The notes: generated from the sequence alone by a model not told the origin. A DNA stretch of 64,000 nt from Thiocapsa marina 5811 (GCF_000223985.1 NZ_AFWV01000012.1:124001-188000), one strand, 5' to 3'. Positions 1 through 10,939 are shown, counted from the first letter of the stretch. Numbers and translations: made by a program.

Positions 1-944
1 AAGTCCCGGAAGCCCTCGGGGAGTGCGTCGCGGCGAAGGGTGTAGGGGTGGACCAGGAGTCCGGCGGCATGGGCGTCGGCGACCAGAGGCGTGGTGCGAT
101 GGGCGCCGGTGTCGTCCAGGCCCTGATGGATCTGTCCGATCCAGGGGCCGATGCCGCGGGCATACTCGGCGACGGCTGCCAGCCCCTCGGGGGTGCGCAT
201 CCGCTCGAAGTCGACCGGCAGATCCGGCGACCAGTCGTTCTCGCCGATCAGTTGGATCAAGGGGATCCGCGTGCCGATCTCCGCGTGCAGGCGTTTGAGC
301 GTGTCGGGCTCGAAACACTGGATGTAGATGTCATCCTCCGGGCCACGATAGCCGGCTCGATCCAGCGTGCGCATCAGGACGGGCACTGGATCCTGTCCCT
401 CGGCGATGTGCCATGCCGGGTGTTTCAACTCCACGTAGATTCCCGCGATCCGCCCGGTCGATCGGTTCAGACCGTGGATCAGGCTCAGCTCCTCCTCGAG
501 GGTGTGGATTCGGAACAGGTCGGCCTCGGGCGGAAACCGCGCGGGAAAGACCGGTTGGCCGGTGGCGGGATCCAGCCGTTCGTGCAGGCGCAGACTGCGG
601 ATCTCGGCCAGGCTGAAATCGATCGCATACCAGCGCCCGTCGGCACGCGCGCGGTCGGGGAAGCGCCGAGCGACATCGGTAACACCTTCCAGATACAGAT
701 CATGAAGGACGATCGCCTGACCATCGCGGGTGAGAACCACATCCTGCTCCAGAAAGTCCGCACCCATCGCGTGCGCCATCGCTTTGGCCGCCAGGGTGTG
801 CTCGGGCAGGTATGCGGAGGCGCCGCGGTGGGCGATGATGATCGGCGCACGTGCCGGGCCCGGCTCGGTGTTGAACGTGGCGGCTGGGGTCGGTGTCATC
901 GCGATGGCCATCGGCAAGAGGAAACGGAGGATTCGGCGCAGCAT
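1..944 (-). CDS. glpQ: Glycerophosphodiester phosphodiesterase, exported, 3' end cut by window edge
   Basis: Hydrolyses glycerophosphodiesters to glycerol-3-phosphate and an alcohol in the periplasm. The reading frame is open from an ATG at 944 to the left window edge. The N-terminus MLRRILRFLLPMAIAM is a signal peptide followed by the GDPD signature: IIAHRGA, then LPEHT, then a metal-site region with LEQDVVLTRDG and VLHD. Later motifs YVELKHP and the Gln-Cys-Phe stretch (IQCFEP) also fit the family. The C-terminus is missing because the window starts inside the gene. Divergent from the CDF transporter with a ~380-bp gap. Identification is strong from the HRGA and VLHD motifs; substrate range is inferred from the family only. 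Confidence 0.88.
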   Translation of the reverse strand, partial: MLRRILRFLLPMAIAMTPTPAATFNTEPGPARAPIIIAHRGASAYLPEHTLAAKAMAHAMGADFLEQDVVLTRDGQAIVLHDLYLEGVTDVARRFPDRARADGRWYAIDFSLAEIRSLRLHERLDPATGQPVFPARFPPEADLFRIHTLEEELSLIHGLNRSTGRIAGIYVELKHPAWHIAEGQDPVPVLMRTLDRAGYRGPEDDIYIQCFEPDTLKRLHAEIGTRIPLIQLIGENDWSPDLPVDFERMRTPEGLAAVAEYARGIGPWIGQIHQGLDDTGAHRTTPLVADAHAAGLLVHPYTLRRDALPEGFRD

Positions 945-1323
945 CGGGTTGGTCTCCGACAGTGGCGCGTGCCGGCGAGACTCGGCGTCTTGACCGTCGC
1001 GGAAGGTGGCGGCTAACCTCGTTTCGGCAGGCATTCTTCGCAACCGCGGCCTTCTTGGTGCGTGGCGCAGAGCGCCACGGTGCATGCGTGACACTGCGGA
1101 GCGGGCGTCACGGTGCCTTCGCCCTTCAGGATTGCCTTTCCGATGGTCGTCACGCCCTATGGGATCGCCGGCGTGGTGGCCTTGGCGCTGCCCATCCTGT
1201 TGGTCGGGTGGCGGGATCTCGGGTTTGGGGTCGATCAACACGGATAATACGGGAGGGCCGCCGATCAGTGTGGTTCGATGAATCCATCGGCATCCCTCGG
1301 GATTGCGCCAAGAGGCTTCAGCA
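945..1323. other. Intergenic, no gene seen
   Basis: Gap of 379 bases between two divergent genes. I see no convincing coding frame, RNA or repeat. Promoters for both neighbours must lie here, but no clear -35/-10 pair was recognised. Confidence 0.5.
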
Positions 1324-1938
1324 ATGAGTGGTTGTTGCGACAACAGTTGTTCCATCGACGCCTTGCGTGAACGGCAACGCGGAACGCTGTACATGGTGCT
1401 CGGCATCAATGCCGTCATGTTCTTCGTCATCGCGGCGGGTGCGCTTTACGGCAACTCGACTGCGCTGCTGGCTGACAGCCTCGACAATCTCGGCGACGCC
1501 TTGACCTATGGTCTGAGCCTATACGCCGTTTCCAGGGGCGCGGTCGTCAAGGCGAAGGTCGCGCTCTTCAAGGGCGCTCTGATCCTCCTGGCCGCGTGCG
1601 TCGTGGCAGCCCAGATTGCCTACAAGCTGGTGGTGCCGAGCGTCCCTCTCTTCGAGGTGATGGGCCTGTTTAGTCTTCTCGGCCTCGCTGCAAACTCGCT
1701 CTGTCTGTACCTGCTTTGGCGGCATCGCCACGACGACGTGAATATGAGCTCCGTGTGGGAGTGCTCGCGAAACGACATCGCATCGAATCTGTCCGTGTTT
1801 GTCGCGGCCGGTGTTGTCTGTGTGACCGGTTCGGGCTGGGCCGATCTCGTCGTCGCACTCGGACTCGTCTGGCTTTTGTTTCGCTCCGCGATTCGAGTCA
1901 TCTCGTCGGCCATGGCAGAGCTGCGCGGGGCAGCCTAA
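1324..1938 (+). CDS. Small CDF-type cation transporter
   Basis: A 204-residue inner-membrane protein with about five hydrophobic segments. Starts MSGCCDNSCS, a Cys-rich N-terminus that could bind soft metals. The segment NSTALLADSLDNLGDALTYG carries the D-x3-D pattern of the cation diffusion facilitator site, and a second charged pair (SRNDIASN) fits the other half of the site. The usual ~90-residue cytoplasmic C-terminal domain is absent, so this belongs to the short CDF forms. I chose the ATG at 1324 over a TTG seven codons upstream. Its TAA stop is the first three bases of a repeat fragment. The metal cannot be told from the sequence. Confidence 0.8.
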   Translation: MSGCCDNSCSIDALRERQRGTLYMVLGINAVMFFVIAAGALYGNSTALLADSLDNLGDALTYGLSLYAVSRGAVVKAKVALFKGALILLAACVVAAQIAYKLVVPSVPLFEVMGLFSLLGLAANSLCLYLLWRHRHDDVNMSSVWECSRNDIASNLSVFVAAGVVCVTGSGWADLVVALGLVWLLFRSAIRVISSAMAELRGAA

Positions 1939-1962
1939 ACCGCGCCCGCCACGGTATGCGAT
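1936..1962 (+). repeat. Fragment of the TAAACCGCG intergenic repeat (type 1 end)
   Basis: About 27 bases matching one end of the type 1 element at 61373-61459 and 7113-7198 (TAAACCGCGCC then GCGGTATGCGAT-like). The opposite end is missing. It fills the whole gap between two convergent genes, and its TAA is the stop codon of the CDF gene. Confidence 0.65.
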
Positions 1963-3225
1963 CTACTCGGCGTTTGCGACAAAGCTCAGGACATTGCCGT
2001 TGATGCAGTAGCGCTTGCCCGAGGGCGGCGGGCCGTCGTCGAAGACATGGCCCAGGTGGATGCCCGAGCTTGCACTGCGGACCTCGACCCTGCGCATACC
2101 GTGCGTAGTGTCCTCGTGCAGTGTGATCGCGCCTTCGACCGGGTTGAAGAAGCTCGGCCAGCCGGTGCCGCTCTCGAACTTGGTGTCGCTGCGGAAGAGG
2201 GGGGCGCCGGTGATGGGATCCACGAACACGCCCGGACGTTTTTCGTCGAGATGCGAACCCGTGAATGCCGGTTCGGTGCCCTGCTCGAAGGCGATGCGCT
2301 GTTGCTCGGGGGTGAGGATCTGAAAGCCGAGCCATGTCCAGAAACGCTCCTCGTCGCCCTTGTAGCCCGTGTATCGCGAGACCTCCTTGCCCTTCTCGAA
2401 GAGCACGATGGTCGGCGTGGCGAACAGGGTCTTCTCCAACGTCCAGCCCTCGGGAGGGTTGGGATTGAAGGTGGCTGCGATGGGCACCTCGGCCTGCCAG
2501 TCGTCCAGCACCTCGGCGCGGAAGCGCTCGCAGAACGGGCAGTCCGGCGCCTCGAACATGATCAGCTGCCGATCGAAATCGAGTTGATCCGCGGCTAGCG
2601 GAGTCGGTTTCGCCTTGGCGGGTTCGCCGGGAAAGGCCACGCCCGTGCCGCCGAGGCCGCAATAGCCATTCGGGTTCTTCTTCAGATAGTCCTGGTGATA
2701 CTCCTCTCCGCGATTGTAGTTGCGCAGCGGAGCGATCTCCGTGGTGATGGGGCCGTAGCCGGCCGCGGTCAGGGCCTGCTGATAGCGTGCGCGGGTGCTC
2801 TGCGCCACCGCGTCCTGGGTGTCGCTGACCGTGTAGATGGCGCTGCGATAGTTGCTTCCGACGTCATTGCCCTGACGGTCACCCTGCGTGGGGTCGTGAT
2901 TCTCCCAGAAGCGCTTCAGGACGGTCTCGAGGCTCACCCGGTCGGGGTCGAAGCTCACCTTGATGACCTCCGCATGATTGCGCAGATCGCTCTTGCCGCG
3001 CAGGCGCGTCGTCTCCAACCCGAGCACGTCCTCGTAGCCCGCGATCTCGACGTCGCCGCCGGCATAGCCTGCCTCGACGTCGACGACGCCGGGGATCTCG
3101 GACATCCGCTTCTCCGCACCCCAAAAGCAGCCCATGCCGAGCACGATCGACTCCGTGCCCGCCAGCGCGGTCAATGGTGCGGTCATCAGGATGCCGGCCA
3201 AGAGGATGCGTGTGACTGACCTCAT
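1963..3225 (-). CDS. msrAB: Exported methionine sulfoxide reductase MsrA-thioredoxin-MsrB fusion
   Basis: Repairs both S- and R-methionine sulfoxide in periplasmic proteins. The 420-residue product has a signal peptide (residues 1-22). It continues with an MsrA domain with catalytic GCFWG (Cys33) and YHQDYL, a thioredoxin-like domain around 205-300 with a CPFC redox pair near 230, and an MsrB domain from about 305 with GTGWPSF and the catalytic RYCINGN near the end. The zinc-binding CxxC pairs of many MsrB proteins are absent, which is common in one MsrB subclass. The known three-domain PilB has the thioredoxin domain first; here it lies between the two reductases, so the order is unusual. 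Convergent with the CDF gene. Confidence 0.93.
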   Translation of the reverse strand: MRSVTRILLAGILMTAPLTALAGTESIVLGMGCFWGAEKRMSEIPGVVDVEAGYAGGDVEIAGYEDVLGLETTRLRGKSDLRNHAEVIKVSFDPDRVSLETVLKRFWENHDPTQGDRQGNDVGSNYRSAIYTVSDTQDAVAQSTRARYQQALTAAGYGPITTEIAPLRNYNRGEEYHQDYLKKNPNGYCGLGGTGVAFPGEPAKAKPTPLAADQLDFDRQLIMFEAPDCPFCERFRAEVLDDWQAEVPIAATFNPNPPEGWTLEKTLFATPTIVLFEKGKEVSRYTGYKGDEERFWTWLGFQILTPEQQRIAFEQGTEPAFTGSHLDEKRPGVFVDPITGAPLFRSDTKFESGTGWPSFFNPVEGAITLHEDTTHGMRRVEVRSASSGIHLGHVFDDGPPPSGKRYCINGNVLSFVANAE

Positions 3226-3394
3226 TCTATAACTCTCGATGGTTTGTCTGGTTTGGTAGTTAGACCGGGGTCGACACGGAAATCCTTCATGAACGAGCCA
3301 TCGCCCTTCAAAACGGCGTGTGCGGTGTCGCCGGTCGCGAATGCAATGAGGTGCGGGCTCCGGCGCGGGCGAAGACGATCTGCGGGCGGGGCCC

Positions 3395-3420
3395 TACAAC
3401 AAAAAGGTACAACAAAAAGG
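3395..3420 (+). repeat. 13-bp tandem duplication
   Basis: Two exact copies of TACAACAAAAAGG side by side in the gap between msrAB and the GGDEF-EAL gene. No function is apparent; the A-rich units stand out against the GC-rich surroundings. Confidence 0.7.
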
Positions 3421-3487
3421 GGTCGGGCTCGGGGCTAAGCTCAATCGGTGTCGCGTGCGGAGGATCATCCAAGTGGCGGCCACTTTG

Positions 3488-5833
3488 TCATAATGGGGCT
3501 TCGCCACCGGAGCGCCGTTGAGGGACAGCCCAAGGGGCGGGCCGGCCAAAGTGATAACCCTGGGCGTAGTCCACGCCGAGCATGCGCAGGCGTGCAACCA
3601 CGGCCTCGCTGTGGGCGTATTCCGCGACGGTGGAGATGCCCAGGGTGTGGCCCATGCGGTTGATCGCCTCCACCAGGATCCGGTCGCTGGCGTTCTCGGC
3701 GATGTTGCGGACGAAGCCGCCGTCGATCTTCAGATAATCCACCGGCAGCAGGCGCAGATAGTGAAAGGACGACAGCCCACTGCCGAAATCGTCCAGTGCC
3801 AGCTGGCAGCCGCGCGCTTTCAGCGCGGTCATCAGATCGAGCGCGCGGTCGAGGTTCTGGATGCCGGCGGTCTCGGTGATCTCGAAGCAGATGCGCTCCG
3901 GGGCCATGCCGGATGCATCGATCTGCCCTTCGATGTAGGCCAGCAGGGTTTCGTCGCTCAGTGAGCTACCCGAGAGATTGATCGCGATGCGCGCCCCCGG
4001 GGCTTCCGGTTCCGAGCCATGATCATGCAGGGCCCGGGCGATGACCCAGCGGTCGATCTCGTCCATCAGACCGAAGCGCTCGGCGGCGCCGATGAACCCG
4101 GGGGCTAGCACCGGTTCGCCCTCTCCATCCTCGGGTACGACGCGCAACAGCGCCTCGTAGTGCACCGGGGGTGTTTCGGGCGAGCCGAGGCTTACAATGG
4201 GCTGGTAGTAGAGCCTCAAGCGGCCCTGCTCCAGGGCATTGCGCACGCCGGCGGCATTCAGCATGTCATTGTGGTGGGACGCGGTCTGTCCGTTCTCGCT
4301 GCGATACAGGTGGTAGCGGTTGCGACCCGTCTGCTTGGCGATGTAGCAGGCGATGTCGGCCTCCGCGAGGATGGTGGCTGTGTCGGCGGTCTTGGGATGG
4401 ATCTCGGCAACGCCCATGCTCAGGCCCGTTCGGTAGCTGCGCCCGCCCCACTGGAAGCGAAGCGCGCGCACCCGCTCGACGATCCGTCGGGCGATCGGTT
4501 CGGCGAGGGTCAGTGGGCAGTCGAAGAGCAGGAGCCCCAACTCGTCTCCGCCGATTCGGGCCAAGCTGTCGCGCTCGCGAATCATGGTCGAAAGCAACCG
4601 GGCGATCTGCTTGAGCAGCTCGTCCCCCGCCGCGTGCCCGGCGGTGTCGTTGATCACCTTGAACTGATCCAGGTCCATGTAGCAGAAGGAGTGATACAGG
4701 CTGCCCGCCTTCGACTCGGCCAACGCCGCCTGCAGGCGGCGCTCCAGCTCCGCTCGGTTGTGCAGGCCGGTCAGGGGATCGTGGCTGGCGTCCTAGGCCA
4801 GCCGATCGGTGAGGTGCCGCCGCTCGGTGATGTCCTGAATGGTCCCGATCATGGCGACGGGGCACCCGTCGTCGTCCAACTCCAGCTCCCCGCGGCCGAG
4901 TACCCAGCGTTCCGTCCCGTCTATGGGCCGGACGATCCGGTACTCGCGGGCGAAGGGCTGACGCGCGGCCATGACGGCGTCACTCAGATAGCGCGCCATC
5001 TCCACGCGCTGTTCGGGGTGGACGAGCGCGAGCCAGCCTTCGGTGTCTCTGGGGTAGCCGTCATCGATCCCGAAGATCCGATCGAGCTGTGCGGAGCTCA
5101 TCCACCGATCGGCACGGGGGTCGAAACGGTAGGATCCCAGGCCGGCCACCTCCTGGGATTTGCGCAGGAAATACTCGCTCTCGCGCAGGGCCTGCTCGAC
5201 CCGTCGCCGATCCGTCACGTCGACGCCGATAGACTGGTACTCGCAAGGGCGGCCCGCGTCATCGAACAGCGCGAAGTCGTGCCATAGATGCCATCGCGGC
5301 TCGCCGTCGAACCCGCGGGTCTCATGCTCGTACTGGCACTCGGGGGTCGCCGGGGCCATCGTTGACAGCTGATCCATGACCCGGGTCCGATCCTCGGCAG
5401 CGAGGAAATCGATGAAGCGCCGGCCGATCAGGTCTTCGGGGAGGGCCCCGAAAAAACGGGCATAAGCCGCGTTCACGTAGGTGAGGGTCGTGTCGGGCAG
5501 GAATCCGCAGATCAGGTCCGGCTGATTCTGCACCAACCGCCGGAACCAGGTCGCGGGGAGGTCGGGTTGATGGCTGGCGCGGAGACGGGCATCGAGGTCC
5601 GAGCTGGCCGGATGATCCGCGCTTAAGTTCGCCTCCGAGCGTGACGAGGAGGTCGGAGGTTGCGTGGGTGCAGCCACCTCTTCCTGCAGGACCCGGCCCG
5701 CGGAGCTGGCTGAAGGCGCGCCCGGTCCCCGGATCGTGGCTTCGGGCGTGCTCGGGTCCCCCGCGTCTTGCGAGCGTTGTTCTTGCGAAGGCCGCGTCTC
5801 CGCGGTCAACGCCTTCTCGACGCCGTTGCGCAT
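3488..5833 (-). pseudogene. PAS-PAS-GGDEF-EAL cyclic-di-GMP protein interrupted by an in-frame TAG
   Basis: A single frame from ATG 5833 to TGA 3488 encodes two PAS domains (residues ~95-215 and ~220-345), then GGDEF and EAL. An amber codon at 4793-4795 sits at the junction: the frame reads DRLA-stop-DASHDPLTGLHNR, and the canonical start of a GGDEF domain continues intact after the stop. The GGDEF signature is GGDEL, which may be weak; the EAL half has EALLR, DDFGSG and YLKIDG and looks catalytically complete. A TTG at 4723 could start a 411-residue GGDEF-EAL product, but it would lack the first GGDEF helix. Either a recent nonsense mutation, readthrough, or two separately translated products. 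A sequencing error is also possible. Confidence 0.85.
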
Positions 5834-6168
5834 GGTCCCTGCGTCCTCGACTCTGGTGAAAGAGCGGTCATTCCCGCAGTCTAGTCCCGAGCGACTGGAT
5901 CACCCGACGCCCTTGCACCGGTCATGCGTCGAACCAGCGTCGACGGTATGCCGGCCCGCGGGTGCAGGCCGGGTGTGGCTCGGTGCATGGCGCGCGACGG
6001 AAAGGAAAATTCGAACGGGCCTCGCGGCGCCGTGCGGCGTCCTACAGCGACCTCAGTCGGCAGGCTAGACAGGTACTAAATCCCTGTCAAGGCTCGCGGA
6101 GAGCGCGATGCGGGGTTGCACCGGGAGTCAATCCCGTTTCCGCCGCTGGCGTCTCGTCCGATCGGCAC
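5834..6168. other. Intergenic, nothing recognised
   Basis: Gap of 335 bases between the PAS gene start and the modD stop, both on the minus strand. A small hairpin (CGGGA-N5-TCCCG near 6120) lies about 50 bases after modD but has no T-tract. No coding frame with family features was found. Confidence 0.45.
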
Positions 6169-7035
6169 TCAGGGTGCTTCGGCGCCGTCGGCCGTGAATC
6201 GCACTTGGACGTCACGAGGCTTCGCGAAGTGCGGAGCAGAGGTGACCAGGAGCCTTGCTCCGGCGCGGACATAGTCCTCGGCGCTGCCGGCATGAACCCC
6301 GCCGGCAGCGGCGACTAGGGCCGCCGAACCCGCGGCGGCCAGTGCCGCGACGACCTCGGCAACCCCGTCAGGCGTGAACTTCTCCAGCTGCAGGACATCG
6401 CAATCGGCCCAGGCGAGGGCCTCCGCGTGCGTGCTCACCTCGACCACGACGCGCTTCTCAGGACACATTCGACGCAGCCGCGCGAGCGTTTCCTTCGGGT
6501 CTTCCCGATCGAGGAACAACCGATGCTCGGCAAAGACCAGAAGCGTTTCCGAGAGGCCGAGCCGATGCATCACCGCGCCGCCGGCGCGGAACGCCTTGGT
6601 CGTCAGTCGGCGGGTGCCGGGGGTGTTCTTGCGCGTTCCGGCCACCAGGGCGTGCGGGTCCGCGCGCCGGGCGCTTGCGACGATCTCGGCTGCACTGCTC
6701 GCCACCCCGGAGGACCATTCCATGAGGGTCTGTGCGGTCTTCCAGGCGCGGTGGAGGGCGCCGGCCGTCCCGGTTGCCTCCAGCAAGAGCGTGCCCGTTT
6801 CCGCCGGAGTACCGGACGGGGTCCGGACCTTGGCCTCCGCTCCGCAGAGGGTGAGGAGGCGTGCGGCCTCCTCGCTGCAGCAGACTGTCATCGGGTCACG
6901 CGCGAAGAATCGGATCGTCCCCGGTTGGTTCTCGATCCCCAGAGACTCGGTGGTGAGATCGCCGAAGCGCACATCCTCGTCGAGCAGTTGTTGCAGGGCG
7001 TGATCGTCGAGCGCGCACGGCAGGGTGTTTGTCAT
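6169..7035 (-). CDS. modD: ModD, molybdenum-linked phosphoribosyltransferase-like protein
   Basis: A 288-residue cytoplasmic protein related to NadC (quinolinate phosphoribosyltransferase). The FGDLTTESLG start, AWKTAQTLMEWSSG and GTRKNTPGTR segments match the NadC/ModD fold. Its place as last gene after modA-modB-modC identifies it as ModD. The ModD reaction is still poorly defined; a role in molybdate use is inferred from context. SD GGAAGA lies just before the ATG at 7035. It is separated from modC by a 193-bp composite repeat, so it may be less tightly co-transcribed than modABC. Confidence 0.88.
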   Translation of the reverse strand: MTNTLPCALDDHALQQLLDEDVRFGDLTTESLGIENQPGTIRFFARDPMTVCCSEEAARLLTLCGAEAKVRTPSGTPAETGTLLLEATGTAGALHRAWKTAQTLMEWSSGVASSAAEIVASARRADPHALVAGTRKNTPGTRRLTTKAFRAGGAVMHRLGLSETLLVFAEHRLFLDREDPKETLARLRRMCPEKRVVVEVSTHAEALAWADCDVLQLEKFTPDGVAEVVAALAAAGSAALVAAAGGVHAGSAEDYVRAGARLLVTSAPHFAKPRDVQVRFTADGAEAP

Positions 7036-7112
7036 GATGGTCTTCCTTCTGATCGACCCATGGTTTGTTTCGGTGTGTCGCGCTGTTGCGGACCCCGATG
7101 TGACGTCCGGCT

Positions 7113-7305
7113 TAAACCGCGCCCCGCGCGGTATGCCTCGTGTGTTGAATTGGCTTGGCCGCGCCGGCTCCGATCGTTGTTGGAGGCGGTGCGGTTTAAG
7201 GTATTCAAAAATATAAAATTCTAAACCGCGTCTCCGCTAAGAGCCCTGGATGCACTCAACATCGAGCTAACGCTGACGTGAGCATCCCGCTCTGGACGCG
7301 GTTTA
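7113..7305 (-). repeat. 193-bp composite repeat: type 1 element, AT-rich spacer, type 2 element
   Basis: Two imperfect palindromes, 7113-7198 and 7222-7305, each bounded by TAAACCGCG/CGCGGTTTA-like ends. They are joined by a 23-bp AT-rich spacer (7199-7221, AGGTATT then A-rich). The reverse complement matches the composite at 34158-34350 in length (193 bp exactly), order and spacer (18 of 23 identical). The last TTA (7303-7305) is the modC stop codon read on the minus strand. Lies inside the mod operon between modC and modD. Confidence 0.85.
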
Positions 7306-8388
7306 GTCACCCAGCAGGGCCACGGCCTTGATCTGCGCCCACATCGCCTTGCCGCGGGCGACGCCCAGATGATCCAGCGAGCGGCGGGTAATGCGCGCGA
7401 TCAGCGGCGTGCCGCCGGCATCCAGACGCACCAGACAATGGCCCGGGGTGTCGGCGTCGGCGATCTCGACCACGGTGGCGGGCAGGAGGTTGGCGATGCT
7501 GGTACCGGTGGCGCGCTCGAGGGCGAGGCTGACGTCGCGGGCATGCACACGCAGACGCAGACGGTGGCCGACGGGCTCCTTGCGCTGAGCGACGACGACG
7601 TTGCCGCCGGGGAAGTCCAGGCGCGACAGGTGATAGTTCTCGTCGTGGGATGCTACGACGGCCTCGATGACGACGCCGGCATCCTCGGAGAAGGCGGTCG
7701 GCAGATCCAGCCGTGCGAGGGTCTCCTTGAGCGGGCCGCTCGCGAGGACGCGACCGCCGTCCATGACCACCAGATGATCGGCCAGGCGCGCGACCTCGTC
7801 CGGGGCATGGCTGACGTAGAGCACCGGGATAGCCAGCTCGTCGTGCAGACGCTCCAGGTAGGGAAGGATCTCCTGCTTGCGTGCGATGTCCAGGGCGGCA
7901 AGCGGCTCGTCCATGAGGAGCACCCGCGGACTGACCGCCAAGGCACGCGCGATGGCGACCCGTTGGCGTTCGCCGCCCGAGAGGCGATCCGGCTTGCGGG
8001 TCAAGAGATGATCGATGCCCAAGAGCGCGATCGCCTGGTCGAGACTCACCCGATCCTCGGCCCCGACCGACGAAGGGGCGCGCTTCTGCCCGTACCGCAG
8101 GTTCCCCATCACCGTGAGATGCGGGAAGAGGCTGGCCTCCTGGAAGACATAGCCGAGCGAGCGGCGGTGTGTCGGCACCCAGGTGTTCGCGTCTTGCCAG
8201 ATCTCGCCGCGGAAGACGAGCCGACCCTCGGGGGCTCGGACCAGGCCGGCGATACAGCGCAGAAGGGTCGTCTTGCCGGAGCCCGAGTGCCCGAACAGAC
8301 CGGTGACCCCGCGACCGGGGAGCTCCAAGTCCACCGTCAGGTTGAAGCCCGGCCATTCGATGGCGAAGCGTGCGTTGATCGGTTCCAT
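7303..8388 (-). CDS. modC: Molybdate ABC transporter ATP-binding protein
   Basis: Energises molybdate import at the inner membrane with ModB. The 361-residue protein has Walker [10 protein letters not shown] (near residue 35), signature LSGGERQRV, Walker B VLLMDEP, and a C-terminal Mop-like domain (about residues 290-355) that binds oxyanion. Starts 7 bases after the modB stop, so the two are translationally close. The stop codon is contained in the downstream composite repeat. Confidence 0.96.
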   Translation of the reverse strand: MEPINARFAIEWPGFNLTVDLELPGRGVTGLFGHSGSGKTTLLRCIAGLVRAPEGRLVFRGEIWQDANTWVPTHRRSLGYVFQEASLFPHLTVMGNLRYGQKRAPSSVGAEDRVSLDQAIALLGIDHLLTRKPDRLSGGERQRVAIARALAVSPRVLLMDEPLAALDIARKQEILPYLERLHDELAIPVLYVSHAPDEVARLADHLVVMDGGRVLASGPLKETLARLDLPTAFSEDAGVVIEAVVASHDENYHLSRLDFPGGNVVVAQRKEPVGHRLRLRVHARDVSLALERATGTSIANLLPATVVEIADADTPGHCLVRLDAGGTPLIARITRRSLDHLGVARGKAMWAQIKAVALLGD

Positions 8389-8395
8389 GGTGTTC

Positions 8396-9073
8396 TCAGG
8401 TGTTCTTCTGGTTCGGGCGCCACAGATAAAGCGCGAGCAGGACCAGGAAGGAGAAGATCAGCATGATGGCGGCGAGCCGGTGAGCGTCGCCGTATTCCAT
8501 CGCCTCGACGTGGTCGTAGATCTGGACCGAGGCCACCCGGGTGACGCCGGGGATGTTGCCGCCGATCATCAGCACCACGCCGAACTCGCCGACCGTGTGG
8601 GCAAAGGTCAGGATCCCGGCGGTGACGAAGCCGGGTGCCGCCAGCGGCAAGGCGACGGTGAAGAAGGTGTCCAGCGGCGAGGCGCGCAAGGTGGCCGCCA
8701 CCTCCAACGGCCGGTTGCCGATCGCCTCGAAGGCGTTCTGCACCGGCTGCACCATGAAGGGTAGGGAATAGAAGACCGAGGCGACCACCAGCCCCCAGAA
8801 GGTGAAGGGCAGCACGCCGAGGCCCAGCGCCTGGGTCAACTGGCCGACCGGCCCGTTCGGCCCCATCGTCACCAAGAGATAGAAGCCCAGCACGGACGGC
8901 GGCAGGACCAAGGGCAGGGCGACCACGGCCCCGACCGGTCCCTTCAGGCGCGAGCGGGTGCGGGCCAGCCACCACGCCACGGGCGTGCCCACAATGAAGA
9001 GGATCAAGGTGACCACGCCCGCGAGGCGCAGGGTGAGCCAGATCGATTGCAGGTCGGTTTCACTTAACAGCAT
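8396..9073 (-). CDS. modB: Molybdate ABC transporter permease
   Basis: A 225-residue membrane permease with five to six hydrophobic segments forming the molybdate channel with ModC. The cytoplasmic EAA-like loop ([20 protein letters not shown]) is visible near residues 125-145 and ends in the conserved G of the ABC permease family. Begins [10 protein letters not shown], typical of ModB. Sits between modA and modC in the order expected for modABC. Confidence 0.96.
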   Translation of the reverse strand: MLLSETDLQSIWLTLRLAGVVTLILFIVGTPVAWWLARTRSRLKGPVGAVVALPLVLPPSVLGFYLLVTMGPNGPVGQLTQALGLGVLPFTFWGLVVASVFYSLPFMVQPVQNAFEAIGNRPLEVAATLRASPLDTFFTVALPLAAPGFVTAGILTFAHTVGEFGVVLMIGGNIPGVTRVASVQIYDHVEAMEYGDAHRLAAIMLIFSFLVLLALYLWRPNQKNT

Positions 9074-9231
9074 TGCATGATCCGATCAGAGAAGATGACC
9101 GCCTCCAAGGTGCGGAGGCGAAATAGTCCGACCCGCACCGGGAGGCGGAGCTCGGCCCCGCCAAGGCCGATCAAGCCGTCCGGGGCTGCGGATCAGGGAT
9201 CCGGCGACGAACCCCTGACCGGCGCGCGTGC

Positions 9232-10074
<843 letters not shown>

Positions 10075-10887
10075 TCAGTCCTTGACGGCCAGGATGACGT
10101 GAGGTGCCTTCACGAGCGCGCAGGCACGCCCTCCCTCGGCGATTCCGAGATCCTTGGCGCTTTCCATGGTGATGATGGCGGCCAGGCGGGCGCCGCCGTC
10201 GAGGGCGAGGACCACCTCGGTGTTGACGGCCCCGTCGATCACGCGCTCGACCGTTCCGCACAACCGATTGCGGGCCGATGTCTTCAGCCCGCCGTCCTCG
10301 GTCGCCAGGATCACGAACGACGCCTTGATCAAGGCGTAGGCCTCGACGCCGGGGGCGAGCCCGAGCGACTGGACGCTGTCGTTGGTGATGATGGCGACCA
10401 GCGGCGTGCCCCCGACGTCGAGTGTCACCTCCGCATTCACTGCGCCCGGCGTGACGGCGGTGACGACTCCGCGCAGGTTGTTTCTGGCACTGACCTTCAT
10501 ATTCAAAGCTCCGATCAAGGTGTGAAAGCGATCGAAATCGCGGATGCCCTCGCGCAGTCGCGCAAGGAATCTTTTGTGCTCCCGCTCGGCCGTCTCGTAG
10601 ACGGCGATCAAACGTCGGCCCTCGTCCGTGAGTGCCGTGCCCCCGCCGTGGCGTCCGCCGGTGCGTCGTTGCACCAGCGGCTGCGGAGACAGGTTGTTCA
10701 TCGCATCCACTGCGTCCCAGGCGTGTTTGTATGACATGCCCATCCCCTTGGCCGCCTGCGAGATCGACCCCGTTACACCGATTCGGCGCAGCAGCTCGAT
10801 ACGCCCCCGACCGACGAAACCTTGGTCGTTGCGGTCGAGCCAGAGCGAGGCTGCGGTGTCGATACGGTCGTCGGGCGTCTTTGTCAT
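10075..10887 (-). CDS. modE: Molybdate-responsive transcriptional regulator ModE
   Basis: Represses mod genes when molybdate is plentiful. The 270-residue protein has an N-terminal winged helix (GRGRIELLRRIGVTGSISQA and MSYKHAWDAVDAMN, residues ~25-70). Two tandem Mop domains follow (about 130-195 and 200-268), each with the SARN motif (VSARNNLRG, TSARNRLCG) that binds molybdate. Full-length form. Its own start is preceded by a second ModE dyad, so autoregulation is likely. Confidence 0.95.
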   Translation of the reverse strand: MTKTPDDRIDTAASLWLDRNDQGFVGRGRIELLRRIGVTGSISQAAKGMGMSYKHAWDAVDAMNNLSPQPLVQRRTGGRHGGGTALTDEGRRLIAVYETAEREHKRFLARLREGIRDFDRFHTLIGALNMKVSARNNLRGVVTAVTPGAVNAEVTLDVGGTPLVAIITNDSVQSLGLAPGVEAYALIKASFVILATEDGGLKTSARNRLCGTVERVIDGAVNTEVVLALDGGARLAAIITMESAKDLGIAEGGRACALVKAPHVILAVKD

Positions 10888-10915
10888 GGTCTTTGCGGAA
10901 CCGTCCGGCTAATGT

Positions 10916-10939
10916 CGTTATATTCACTTCAGTATAACG
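10916..10939. promoter_or_regulatory. ModE box upstream of modE
   Basis: Perfect dyad CGTTATA-N10-TATAACG, 28 bases upstream of the modE ATG. It is the cleaner of the two ModE sites in the window and implies negative autoregulation. Confidence 0.85.

Noticed and set aside
3226-3487. Coding frame in the gap after msrAB
   Set aside because: Short frames there are Arg/Gly-rich noise and overlap a tandem duplication.
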